From positions 124,001-188,000 of the forward strand of contig CASDOZ010000002.1 in NCBI GenBank assembly GCA_949282265.1: DNA of 64,000 nucleotides. Direction: 5' to 3'. The DNA is from an uncultured Bacteroidales bacterium (GTDB lineage: Bacteria; Bacteroidota; Bacteroidia; Bacteroidales; Paludibacteraceae). A model generated the notes under the pieces. It ran no database searches, had not been told where the DNA came from, and saw only the letters and a program-made list of their open reading frames with translations. This document shows, piece after piece, positions 53,816 through 62,668 of the stretch; position 1 is the first letter of the stretch; each line of letters begins with the position of its first letter. A program made the translations under genes and the position numbers.

Positions 53816-55234
53816 TTAATTCAATTTTGCACCAGCATATTGCGCATTTGTTATTTGCTCTACAATACTGTTCAAGTATACTTCCAGATACGTATAACCA
53901 TCTTCATTCAGGTCGTTTGCAGCTTTGCCCGGATAGTTTTGTTCCAGCCAGCCATCGGGAATTCCATCTTCATTGCTGTCAGCCGGCGGTTCTGCCGACT
54001 TATACTCCGGGAAACCGCCCACATCTTCCACGCGGTCGATAATGCCGGCACGTCCTGTAACAGAGCCTTTGAAATGCGAACGCCCCGTAACAAGTTCCTG
54101 CGCCAATCGTTGATCAACCGCATCACGCGCATACGATGCCCCACCGTATGCAGCAACGCTCATCAACACTGCTTCTGCGGAATGTTGCAAAATAGGCGTA
54201 TATGCGAACGGTTCAGCCGAGTAACAATTCTTGCGTTTGACGCCTTCTTTCAACGACACATGCGACCAATCGTTACCTTTCGGGTTATCGGCTCCAAACA
54301 CAAAGTTATCGGCAATATAATAAAAGCCATGTCCGGGAGGAACACTGTCCGCCTTGTTCTTGTCCATATCCACCTGCGTGATACGTTCACGTTTGGAAGA
54401 AGCCGTACCCATTCCGGGCTTAAAATAATTGGCCACGATGTTGTAATGGCCTGCACTTTCTCCACCATAAGTGCTATTGTCTCCCCAATTGAAAACAACG
54501 TTGTTCCGGAAATCGACACGCTCCTCGGCAATTGTCGTACGATATTTCAGTCCGGCACGTTTCCAACCGTTGAAACGCGGATTACGACTCAGATGATTGG
54601 CAATGAGGTTATGGTGAAAACTGGCATTTTCCCCACCCCAGATTCCGCCATAACCGTGTGCGCCTTTGGAGTGTCCTGAGTTACAAAGGCTCTCGGCAAT
54701 GAAACACCATTGCATGGTGAAATCCTTGTTGTCATAAAACGAAGCGCACTCATCAACGCTCCAGCTCATGGAACAATGGTCAAGAATGATATTTTTTAAT
54801 CTTCTGCCGTTAATGGCATCACTCTCCGCTTCCAAATCAGAATGTCCGGGACGGAAACGCATGTAACGCACAATAATATTGTCTGCACCCAACGTAACCT
54901 CATAATCGGCCACACAAATGCCATCGCCCGGTGCCGACTGACCTGCTATGGTCAAATCACCACTTTTAATGGAAAGCTTACGTTTCAGGTGTATGATTCC
55001 CGACACCTTGAACATAACCGTACGCGGATATTTTTGGCTAACCGCCCAACGCAATGTACCCACATCGCTCGTTTCGCCATCTTCAAGCGACGTTACATAC
55101 AACACTTTACCACCACGTCCGCCCGTCGTGTACATGCCACCACCATAAGCCCCTGGAAAAGCTGGTGTCTGGGCTAACAAACCAGTTCCTGCAAACAGGA
55201 ACAATAATCCACATAAAATCAGATTCTTTTTCAT
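53816..55234 (-). CDS. family 1 polysaccharide lyase (pectate lyase), periplasmic or secreted
   Basis: I use the start at 55234 (MKKNLILCGLLFLF), giving about 472 residues with a signal peptide ending GLLAQ. The right-handed beta-helix has GGRGGKVLYVTSLED near residue 40, TIAGQSAPGDGI near 92, ILDHCSMSWSVDECAS near 150 and PRFNGWKRAG near 220, all typical of PL1 pectate lyases. A short Asp-rich element (DSNEDGIPDGW) near the C-terminus may bind calcium. It cleaves polygalacturonate by beta-elimination. It is last in the locus; the other lyase here is a lipoprotein, so the two probably act in different compartments. Confidence 0.87.
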   Translation of the reverse strand: MKKNLILCGLLFLFAGTGLLAQTPAFPGAYGGGMYTTGGRGGKVLYVTSLEDGETSDVGTLRWAVSQKYPRTVMFKVSGIIHLKRKLSIKSGDLTIAGQSAPGDGICVADYEVTLGADNIIVRYMRFRPGHSDLEAESDAINGRRLKNIILDHCSMSWSVDECASFYDNKDFTMQWCFIAESLCNSGHSKGAHGYGGIWGGENASFHHNLIANHLSRNPRFNGWKRAGLKYRTTIAEERVDFRNNVVFNWGDNSTYGGESAGHYNIVANYFKPGMGTASSKRERITQVDMDKNKADSVPPGHGFYYIADNFVFGADNPKGNDWSHVSLKEGVKRKNCYSAEPFAYTPILQHSAEAVLMSVAAYGGASYARDAVDQRLAQELVTGRSHFKGSVTGRAGIIDRVEDVGGFPEYKSAEPPADSNEDGIPDGWLEQNYPGKAANDLNEDGYTYLEVYLNSIVEQITNAQYAGAKLN

Positions 55235-55259
55235 TATTGCTATTTTATTGTTTTCCAAA

Positions 55260-56726
55260 TCAATACAAATGCTCGACCAGACTATTCAGATAGACTTCCA
55301 GATTCGAATAAGGCGGTTGCAGCGTCTGAGCCTTAGCATCTGAAGAAGAAAGTTTGTCCAGACCAAAAGCATCTTCCCAATCATCCGGAATGCCATCCAA
55401 ATCGCTGTCTTTCGGCAACTCTGCCGTTACATACTCATCCCAGCCTCCTACATCGGCCTGACTGTCAATAATACCGTTTGTACTACCATTGCTGCCCGTA
55501 TAAGTGTAAGTACAATTTCTAACCTCATTCACAATACGCTTGTCTGTTTCATCACGTGCCAAAGAAGCTCCGGCATAAGCCAAAACGGTTTCATAGGCTT
55601 CGGCCGCCGTTTCCGTCACAGCATAAGATGTTATGTCAAAAACCTCCGATGACTTAATCTGTTCCATTGAAAAAGGACTTACCGCATTACGGGTATCCGG
55701 TTGTATGCCACCATTCCAATTATCGGCCGTAATATTATCATATCCCTCCATAATATTCCCCGAAACATAAAACATGCCCCAGACCCCTTTGGGTTGCTCA
55801 TTGGAACCGTCATCGGCATTCGGTGCAAAGATACGGTAACAAACTTCATTATTGCGGGCTTTGGTTGCCGGACCGGGTTTATAATAATTGTTAATCATAT
55901 TATAACTGCCTCCTTCACCGGCATATCCGCCCAAACCGGCCCAGTTATAAATGACATTGTTCCGGAAATCGACCTTTTCCAACTCAGGCGCATTCGTATA
56001 GCGGCTCCCACAGAAACGGGGAGTTCGACTGTCATGATGCGCCAACAGATTGTGATGATAGCTCACCGTCTGGCCTCCCCAAATGCCACCATAGCCATGC
56101 GAGCCTTTGTTATGCACCGAGTTACGCAGGCTTTCTGAAATCAGGCAATACTGCATGGTAAAATTTTCGTTGCCATAACACGAGGCACACTCATCCGTTC
56201 CCCAACTCATGGAACAATGGTCTATGATAATATTTTTACGGTTTATGCAAGTCAAGGCATCGCCCTCTACTTTATTTTCATCACCCATCCGGAAACGCAT
56301 GAAACGGATGATGACATTGTCCGCTTCTATCATTACGGGATAACCGGCAATACAAATTCCATCGCCGGGAGCAGTCTGTCCGGCAATTGTAAGATTTCCG
56401 TATCGTATGCGCAAAGTTGTGTTAAGATTTATCACTCCACTAACACGAAACACTATAACGCGCGTAGCATTTTGACTAAGTGCATATCGCAATGTTCCAG
56501 CATCATTATTATCTTCAAGGGATGTTACATAATAAACGCTACCACCTCGTCCACCGGTAGTTTGTATTCCTGCACCGTCACCATAATGCAACGTTGTTAT
56601 GAGCGGTGCAATACTATCTGCTGAAATTGCATCACCTTCTACTTCAGAAATTTCAGGCTGGTTACAACTTACAAACAAGAGAGTCGACAAGAAGAAGTAT
56701 AACAAAAAGATAATTCTCATTTTCAT
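55260..56726 (-). CDS. family 1 polysaccharide lyase (pectate lyase), lipoprotein
   Basis: The chosen start at 56726 gives about 488 residues; an ATG at 56720 is equally possible. A lipoprotein signal ends at LLFVSC. The beta-helix repeats the pattern of its neighbour: GGRGGSVYYVTSLEDN, TIAGQTAPGDGICIAG, IIDHCSMSWGTDECAS and RTPRFCGSR. A C-terminal Asp-rich element reads DSDLDGIPDDW. The two lyases are clearly related in tandem but diverged. As a lipoprotein it is likely displayed at the cell surface to cut pectin before import by SusC/SusD. Confidence 0.87.
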   Translation of the reverse strand: MKMRIIFLLYFFLSTLLFVSCNQPEISEVEGDAISADSIAPLITTLHYGDGAGIQTTGGRGGSVYYVTSLEDNNDAGTLRYALSQNATRVIVFRVSGVINLNTTLRIRYGNLTIAGQTAPGDGICIAGYPVMIEADNVIIRFMRFRMGDENKVEGDALTCINRKNIIIDHCSMSWGTDECASCYGNENFTMQYCLISESLRNSVHNKGSHGYGGIWGGQTVSYHHNLLAHHDSRTPRFCGSRYTNAPELEKVDFRNNVIYNWAGLGGYAGEGGSYNMINNYYKPGPATKARNNEVCYRIFAPNADDGSNEQPKGVWGMFYVSGNIMEGYDNITADNWNGGIQPDTRNAVSPFSMEQIKSSEVFDITSYAVTETAAEAYETVLAYAGASLARDETDKRIVNEVRNCTYTYTGSNGSTNGIIDSQADVGGWDEYVTAELPKDSDLDGIPDDWEDAFGLDKLSSSDAKAQTLQPPYSNLEVYLNSLVEHLY

Positions 56727-56803
56727 GCCTATTACATAAAAAGACACACAAAGCACCTCGATATTTGAAGTGCTTTGTATCTAACTTTATTTACCTTATG
56801 AAA

Positions 56804-58801
56804 TCATTGACCATACCCATAATCATTCCACAGGGTACCATTACTAGTTCCTACATTAATACGATAAATCGGCCAATAATGGCGGCTGTCAAGTAGATCT
56901 TCCGAATAATAAAGATAATAATCGTTTGGATTCAAGTGGCGTATATTATCACTTGAGCTATAAAAGATATTTTTTGCGACCCAACCGTTATCGCTGTTAA
57001 ACCATTCGGGGCGAGAATTTTCTCCGATATTCAATCCCCATATACTATCCATAAGATATACGTTTTGTGTAGCACCCGTATGGCGATAGTCATCCGGAGT
57101 ATCAGCCAAACGATATTTAAACCAAATGGAATCACTCGTTTGCGCATAAATACCTTCATGATTGTTCAATGCCGCTATGTCAGCCATGGTTTTCACTAAA
57201 TTGTGTTTCAGTAACCCCCAACGCATCAGGTCATATTTGCGTATGTATTCACCACACAACTCAAATGCTCTTTCATTTATGATATTTTCTATATTAAGTG
57301 TTTTTGAAGCAAGTCCTGCACGCGCACGTACTTTGTCATAAGCAGCCTGAGGTGTCAGGTTGCAGGGAGTTGCAGAAGTAATATTCCCACTCGTAGAGAC
57401 CACACCAGTATTGATATCTGTTGTAATAGGGCCAAGGCTGGCTTCTGCATACATCAGCAACACATCGCCATAACGAATAATCGGATAATCGATTCCATCA
57501 TCATTTGCACCGCTATTATAATCACGCGACATCCATTCTATACGATATTTCCCTAAATAGTAGCTTGCTACATTTTGATGTCGTTGCCACAAACGCTCTA
57601 CACCATTCTCGCTTCCAGGAAATACCGTTAAACGGGTAGAGTCATTGGAATAGCTGCCCGATGCATCATCGTTATACCAGCGATATGGCAACACGGTTAC
57701 ATCCTTCCGAAGATCACCATCTTCAAAAGCATAGACAAAAGTAGGCACGATGCTTTGAGCCGCATTGGTGGAACCACTTACATAATGTTTGAGTACGCCA
57801 TCCAGGTTTGCGTCAGAGACGGATGATGTGTTATAATTCAAAAACTGACCGCGCCCATTGGCCACAAAGTCAATAACCCAAATGTATTCTGTTTGTGAAT
57901 AATCAGTCACTTCGGAGCAGATGTCCTTGAAGACTTCTGCAAACGTATCTTGAAATTTGTTATCTTCCTGATTGATTATTTGTGCGCAGGCATCCATGGC
58001 TTCTGCATAAAGTTCCTGACGCAGGGTTTCATCTTTTACATTCAACTGCACACCATAGGGCGCGTTTCCGCTCGGATCCATATAATCTGGACGCAACGCA
58101 TATCCAGCATACATCAAATCCATCCTGGCCAACAGCGCTAATGCCGCAGCTTTACTCGGACGTCCCACATAGTTTGTCGCATAACCAGGACATGCTGCCG
58201 ACCAGGGCATCAACTTCGCCGCACGCTTTAAATCGGCACGTAGCTGTTCATAAATAATATTACGATCATTTTTTGCTATGTTCACTCCATCCGGATTTTT
58301 TGACAAAGATTCAAAACGTGGCGGCAGATCCCCCCAGAATTTGACCATTTCAAGATAAACAAATGAGCGCAGGAACAAGGCCTCGCCAAGGAAGTAAGCA
58401 TATTCCGTATTAGTCGTATCCCCGTATTCACGGATACCCTCAATAACATCATTGGCACGTTCAATAGCCGTGTTCAGATACCCCCAAGGATCTTTTCCAC
58501 CATCACGCGAAAGATTTCCGGTAAGCTGGTAATTATATGTGTAATATTCCGTATCAGACCCTTTGTTGTTGTACTCGATATCAGTGTTCAAGCCTTGATA
58601 TCCACATGACAAACGGTTGCGGTATGAACGATCCTGACCAAATTGATCATAAATACCGGCAATGGCTTGCTCTGTACGCGTAAGATTACTGAACACGTCT
58701 TCTTTACCTAAGGTGCTTGGTGAATCTGTTTCGAAGAAATCAGCACATGACGAGAACGACAGGATTCCCATCAAGACTATCACTATCCTATTTTTTTTCA
58801 T
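56804..58801 (-). CDS. SusD/RagB-family glycan-binding lipoprotein
   Basis: Using the start at 58801 (MKKNRIVIVLMGIL), the protein has about 665 residues and lipobox SFSSC. SusD features include the N-terminal DFFETDSPSTLGKEDVFSN, the helical repeat region with YFLGEALFLRSFVYLEMVKFWGD near residue 140, and the C-terminal FELCGEYIRKYDLMRWGLL near 510. It forms the lid over the SusC channel and binds pectin fragments. Its gene follows susC by 31 bases. Confidence 0.94.
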   Translation of the reverse strand: MKKNRIVIVLMGILSFSSCADFFETDSPSTLGKEDVFSNLTRTEQAIAGIYDQFGQDRSYRNRLSCGYQGLNTDIEYNNKGSDTEYYTYNYQLTGNLSRDGGKDPWGYLNTAIERANDVIEGIREYGDTTNTEYAYFLGEALFLRSFVYLEMVKFWGDLPPRFESLSKNPDGVNIAKNDRNIIYEQLRADLKRAAKLMPWSAACPGYATNYVGRPSKAAALALLARMDLMYAGYALRPDYMDPSGNAPYGVQLNVKDETLRQELYAEAMDACAQIINQEDNKFQDTFAEVFKDICSEVTDYSQTEYIWVIDFVANGRGQFLNYNTSSVSDANLDGVLKHYVSGSTNAAQSIVPTFVYAFEDGDLRKDVTVLPYRWYNDDASGSYSNDSTRLTVFPGSENGVERLWQRHQNVASYYLGKYRIEWMSRDYNSGANDDGIDYPIIRYGDVLLMYAEASLGPITTDINTGVVSTSGNITSATPCNLTPQAAYDKVRARAGLASKTLNIENIINERAFELCGEYIRKYDLMRWGLLKHNLVKTMADIAALNNHEGIYAQTSDSIWFKYRLADTPDDYRHTGATQNVYLMDSIWGLNIGENSRPEWFNSDNGWVAKNIFYSSSDNIRHLNPNDYYLYYSEDLLDSRHYWPIYRINVGTSNGTLWNDYGYGQ

Positions 58802-58832
58802 ATTGATTAACATTATTGCTTAATTCATTTTG

Positions 58833-61800
58833 TTAAAAAGACAAATTGAGTCCCACATTAAATCCACGAGTTTTGGGATATGCAGACCAGTCAACGCCAA
58901 TAGCCAACGGATTTTGGCTTGAACGTGTGTCGACTTCTGGGTCTGCGCCAGAATAGTTGGTCAGACAAAAGAGATTCGAAGCTTGAAAATAAACGCGTAA
59001 TCGTGAAATATGAGCTTTTTCAATCCATTTGTCAGGCAATGTATAGCCAACTGTCAAATTCGCCAGTCGTAAAAAAGATGCATCTTCCACATATTGGTCT
59101 GTTAGAGCCAAGTCTGTTAGCACCGGATTGGCAGAAGTAGCACCGGAATTCGATTCATTCAAGGCCGCTGCCATTGCCGTATATGCATCGCCTGACAAAA
59201 TGCCGTTAACGGCATTTGAGGCATAGGAAGCCGGAATATAATCACCGTTTTCAGTAAAAAGCGAGTAACGGTTTCCATAAGCTACGGACTGCAATTTGTT
59301 TTGCAATTTAGAGCTATTATACATGGTAGTGAAATCCAGAGCAGTCAAGTTAACCACATCATTCCCATAAGAATATGTGAAGTTGGCTCCAAAATCAATT
59401 TGTCCCCATGAGTTTCCTCCAACATATGCCGATAGGCTGAAGCCTCCTGAAAAGTCGGGCATTGTATTGCCTATCACCATGCAATCATCGCCGGATATTC
59501 CTTCTACACCATCAGTATCAACTATTTTAGGCATACCTGGACGAGCCCCATTAGTACTTAACGGGGTTTCTACCACATTACCATTTTCATCTAGCCATTG
59601 TCCTGTGCGTGTATTATAACTACTGAAATCTTCTGCCGTATACCAACCATCCGTTTTATAGCCATACACCTGGCCAATGGGCGCTCCTTCTGTTACCAGA
59701 AATTCATAACTGTTCTCATAATTGGCCGAGAAACAGCTGGAAGTAATGGCAATGCTTTTCATACCGCCAAGGTCAACCACTTTATTGCGGTTTATACTAA
59801 CATTGGCATCAATGGTCAAACCATATGAAAGGCGTTTGCTATTATGGTCAAGGGCTATGCCGCGAATTGAAAAATCAATACCCCGATTCTCTGTCGACCC
59901 CACATTGCGATATTGATAATTATACCCGCCCGCCGGCAGATTGAATAGCAATATCAAATCACGGGTATTGTTCAAATAAAGATCAATCGCACCAGAAAGG
60001 CGTTCATTGAAGAAGCCGTAATCCAAACCGAGGTCACGCGTAATAGTGGTTTCCCATTTCAAATCAGGATTGGCACAAATTTTATCACTTCCTCCCGAAG
60101 TAAGAATAGTAGTTGTGCCTCCGCCAAAAGCACCCGTATAAGATGTAGTACTTGATGCATAATTGAAATCCAGATAACCCAAATCAACATTATTGTTACC
60201 TGCTGTACCGTATGAGAATCTCCATTTCAGATTAGACAACCAATCACCAGCTCCTTTCATCCAAGATTCATCACTCATCCGCCATGCAGCAGCTACGGAT
60301 GGGAAATATCCCCATTGATTCCCCTGCGAGAAACGCGTCGAAGCATCTGCACGCATTGTTGCCGTCAGATAGTAACGCCCCATGTAGTCATAATTAGCCC
60401 TACCGAAAAACGATAACATATTATCATTGGCCGCAATGGAATTAGAATAATCAAATGCAATAGCCTGATTCAAATAATTGAAGATATCTTCGCCCGTATA
60501 TGTGGTTTCATAACCATAGCCATAAAATATCTTGTCTTCACCATGATTTACTATAGTTTCTTCACCGACCAGAAGGCTGAAATTGTGTCCGTCTCCCCAC
60601 TCATCTTTGTATTCGAAAGTATTGGAATTTCGTAATCGGGTGTCTATCTCATCTCTGACGATGACGTTTCCCATACCCATTGCACCAGATTCGTTAGATC
60701 CAGTTACACTGGCAATAAAGGCTGGAGCCGGATTCGAACGGGAATAATAAGAGGTCGGACCATAATAGCGGTCACGGTTCTGATAGCGTCCCTCATACCC
60801 CACCTCGGTACGTAAAGTGAACTTCTTAGCAAACTTCCATGATGCATAACCATTTAACGTATATTTCTCATCCGATTTTGTTTGCCAATTATGATTTATT
60901 GTGGTAATCGGATCAAAAAGCGAACCATATGATTCATAATCATCAATATTGTTATCATCACGCGACAATAAATTAACAGGCGTATATGCCACTGCATTAC
61001 GCACACGCGACTGTGTTTTTGAGCCAGAATCTTCAGATGTATTTGAGCCTGCACCAAGAATTCTCGTATTAGTATAACGAGCTGTAACACCTATCGTCAG
61101 ATCTTTAATCGGCTTAAACTTTCCCTTAAATGAAATATTGTCACGCACGTAATCTGAGGCATACATAATTGCATCATCATCTATGCGGTTATAGCTAAGA
61201 TTAAAATTTGCATTTTTGTTACCACCTGAAATTGAAACACTATGGTTGGAATTAAAACCTTGATGATTATAATTATTGTCCATACCATCCAGCGCATCCC
61301 CTTGCGCCTCATTGAGTCTTTCTCCCCACGTTGGCCCAAAAGTAGCCCTTTGCCAATCTGTCGCGGGAGCATTTCCCCAATAATCAAGCAACTCCGATAT
61401 CGGAGTCTGATAGCTTGAGCTAGAACCATTATCAATATAATATTGGTCAAAATATTTCGAGAAACTACTAGCTATACCAGCAGCGCGACCATTTGAATTA
61501 AGATAAGCATACTCATATTGCAACAAGGTATAATCACGCGAATCCATCATTTCATATTTATTCGCCATACGCTTCCAACCGACGTATCCATTGTAGTCCA
61601 CTGTGATTGTATTCTTTTCACCGGTCGTACTAGCATCTTTTGTTGTAATTATAATTACACCGTTCGCACCTTGTGCGCCATATATGGCCGTAGCCGCAGC
61701 ATCTTTCAAAACGTCTATGCTCTGGATATCCGTAGGAGGGATATCACTGATACTACTTACAGGGAAGCCATCTACGATATATAACGGTTCATTGCTTTGT

Positions 61801-62339
61801 GTCAATGATGTTCCTCCACGTACACGGATTTTAATGTCAGCATCCGGAGAACCTTCGGTTGTCGTAACCTGCACACCGGCCATTTTACCTTGAATGGCTT
61901 CCGCCGCACTGGTTACCGGAATGTCTTTCAACTGTTCTGCACTTACCGATGCAACCGAAGTTACCAAATCACGCTTTTTCGTTGTCCCGTAACCGGTAAC
62001 AACCACTTCATCTATCAACTGGTTGTCCTCTTGCATGATTACATTTATCACACTGCCGCTAATAGCGACTTCTTCTGTCCGCATTCCCATAAAGGAAAAA
62101 ACCAATGTTTTCGCATCGGCCGGCACATCCAAAGTATAATGCCCATCATAGTCCGTCACGGTTCCTATCGTCGTACCTTTTACAACAACAGAAGCCGCAA
62201 TCACGGTTTCCCCGGTCGCATCCAGCACCGTACCGCTTATCGTCTTGGTCTGGGCATGAATGCCCACACAAAAAAGCATAAGCAGACATGCCAAAAAGCC
62301 CGCTTTCAGCACGATAACATCTCGCTTGTTCTTTTTCAT
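58833..62339 (-). CDS. SusC/RagA-family TonB-dependent transporter
   Basis: The 1168-residue protein has a signal peptide ending GIHAQ (30) and a carboxypeptidase-regulatory-like domain (31-105; ISGTVLDATGETVIAASVVVK). The TonB box region DEVVVTGYGTTKKRD lies at 110-124, the plug (about 125-240) contains SLTQSNEPLYIVDGFP, and a long beta-barrel ends in GLNLSF with the expected terminal Phe. It imports oligosaccharides across the outer membrane with energy from TonB. With the two pectate lyases, the likely cargo is oligogalacturonate. Confidence 0.95.
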   Translation of the reverse strand: MKKNKRDVIVLKAGFLACLLMLFCVGIHAQTKTISGTVLDATGETVIAASVVVKGTTIGTVTDYDGHYTLDVPADAKTLVFSFMGMRTEEVAISGSVINVIMQEDNQLIDEVVVTGYGTTKKRDLVTSVASVSAEQLKDIPVTSAAEAIQGKMAGVQVTTTEGSPDADIKIRVRGGTSLTQSNEPLYIVDGFPVSSISDIPPTDIQSIDVLKDAAATAIYGAQGANGVIIITTKDASTTGEKNTITVDYNGYVGWKRMANKYEMMDSRDYTLLQYEYAYLNSNGRAAGIASSFSKYFDQYYIDNGSSSSYQTPISELLDYWGNAPATDWQRATFGPTWGERLNEAQGDALDGMDNNYNHQGFNSNHSVSISGGNKNANFNLSYNRIDDDAIMYASDYVRDNISFKGKFKPIKDLTIGVTARYTNTRILGAGSNTSEDSGSKTQSRVRNAVAYTPVNLLSRDDNNIDDYESYGSLFDPITTINHNWQTKSDEKYTLNGYASWKFAKKFTLRTEVGYEGRYQNRDRYYGPTSYYSRSNPAPAFIASVTGSNESGAMGMGNVIVRDEIDTRLRNSNTFEYKDEWGDGHNFSLLVGEETIVNHGEDKIFYGYGYETTYTGEDIFNYLNQAIAFDYSNSIAANDNMLSFFGRANYDYMGRYYLTATMRADASTRFSQGNQWGYFPSVAAAWRMSDESWMKGAGDWLSNLKWRFSYGTAGNNNVDLGYLDFNYASSTTSYTGAFGGGTTTILTSGGSDKICANPDLKWETTITRDLGLDYGFFNERLSGAIDLYLNNTRDLILLFNLPAGGYNYQYRNVGSTENRGIDFSIRGIALDHNSKRLSYGLTIDANVSINRNKVVDLGGMKSIAITSSCFSANYENSYEFLVTEGAPIGQVYGYKTDGWYTAEDFSSYNTRTGQWLDENGNVVETPLSTNGARPGMPKIVDTDGVEGISGDDCMVIGNTMPDFSGGFSLSAYVGGNSWGQIDFGANFTYSYGNDVVNLTALDFTTMYNSSKLQNKLQSVAYGNRYSLFTENGDYIPASYASNAVNGILSGDAYTAMAAALNESNSGATSANPVLTDLALTDQYVEDASFLRLANLTVGYTLPDKWIEKAHISRLRVYFQASNLFCLTNYSGADPEVDTRSSQNPLAIGVDWSAYPKTRGFNVGLNLSF

Positions 62340-62420
62340 TTTTGTCTATTTAAAATTAAGTAAAGAAAATGATTGGTTTCACAAAAATCCACAGTGCGGC
62401 AACACTCGAATTTTATATTG

Positions 62421-62428
62421 CAAAATTA
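62421..62428 (-). promoter_or_regulatory. -7 box of the pectin locus
   Basis: TAATTTTG on the minus strand, about 80 bases before susC. The nearest TTTG (62457-62454) is 25 bases away, too far for a strong promoter, which fits a need for an activator. Confidence 0.6.
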
Positions 62429-62454
62429 GAATGGGAGGCGGGGGTACCATGTGC

Positions 62455-62486
62455 AAAATATGACGTTTATGGGATAAAATTTGACG
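62455..62486. promoter_or_regulatory. putative activator site: direct repeat at 21-bp spacing upstream of susC
   Basis: AAAATATGACG (62455-62465) and AAAATTTGACG (62476-62486) match at 10 of 11 bases and start exactly 21 bp apart. On the susC strand they read CGTCAAATTTT and CGTCATATTTT, and the nearer copy abuts the -33 region. AraC-type DNA-binding domains, also found in the hybrid two-component regulators of Bacteroidota, often bind direct repeats about two helical turns apart. The regulator itself is not in the window. Confidence 0.55.
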
Positions 62487-62517
62487 ACCTCAAATGGAGT
62501 TTCGACTATTGAAACGC

Positions 62518-62582
62518 AATAAGACCAACTGCAACGACACACGGGTATGACATTCTGAAAGATTTGCATAGTTTTTCCGCAT
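62518..62582. other. intergenic stretch, nothing recognised
   Basis: Between the susC regulatory region and the DUF4301 promoter I see no gene or RNA. A small dyad GTTTC-N7-GAAAC lies just before it at 62499-62515. Confidence 0.45.
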
Positions 62583-62609
62583 TTTGATTTTTTTATTCAC
62601 TTTTTTCTC

Positions 62610-62617
62610 TATCTTTG
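62610..62617 (+). promoter_or_regulatory. -7 box of the DUF4301 gene
   Basis: TATCTTTG, with a TTTG at 62583-62586 (23-base spacer), about 50 bases before the ATG. Confidence 0.65.
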
Positions 62618-62668
62618 CGGGAAGCAATTCATTGCCAACGCATTTTCAAACTTAAATTCCATGACATT

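Noticed and set aside
62499-62515. The dyad GTTTC-N7-GAAAC upstream of susC as an operator
   Set aside because: Short arms, a single copy and a position far from the -7 box make chance likely.
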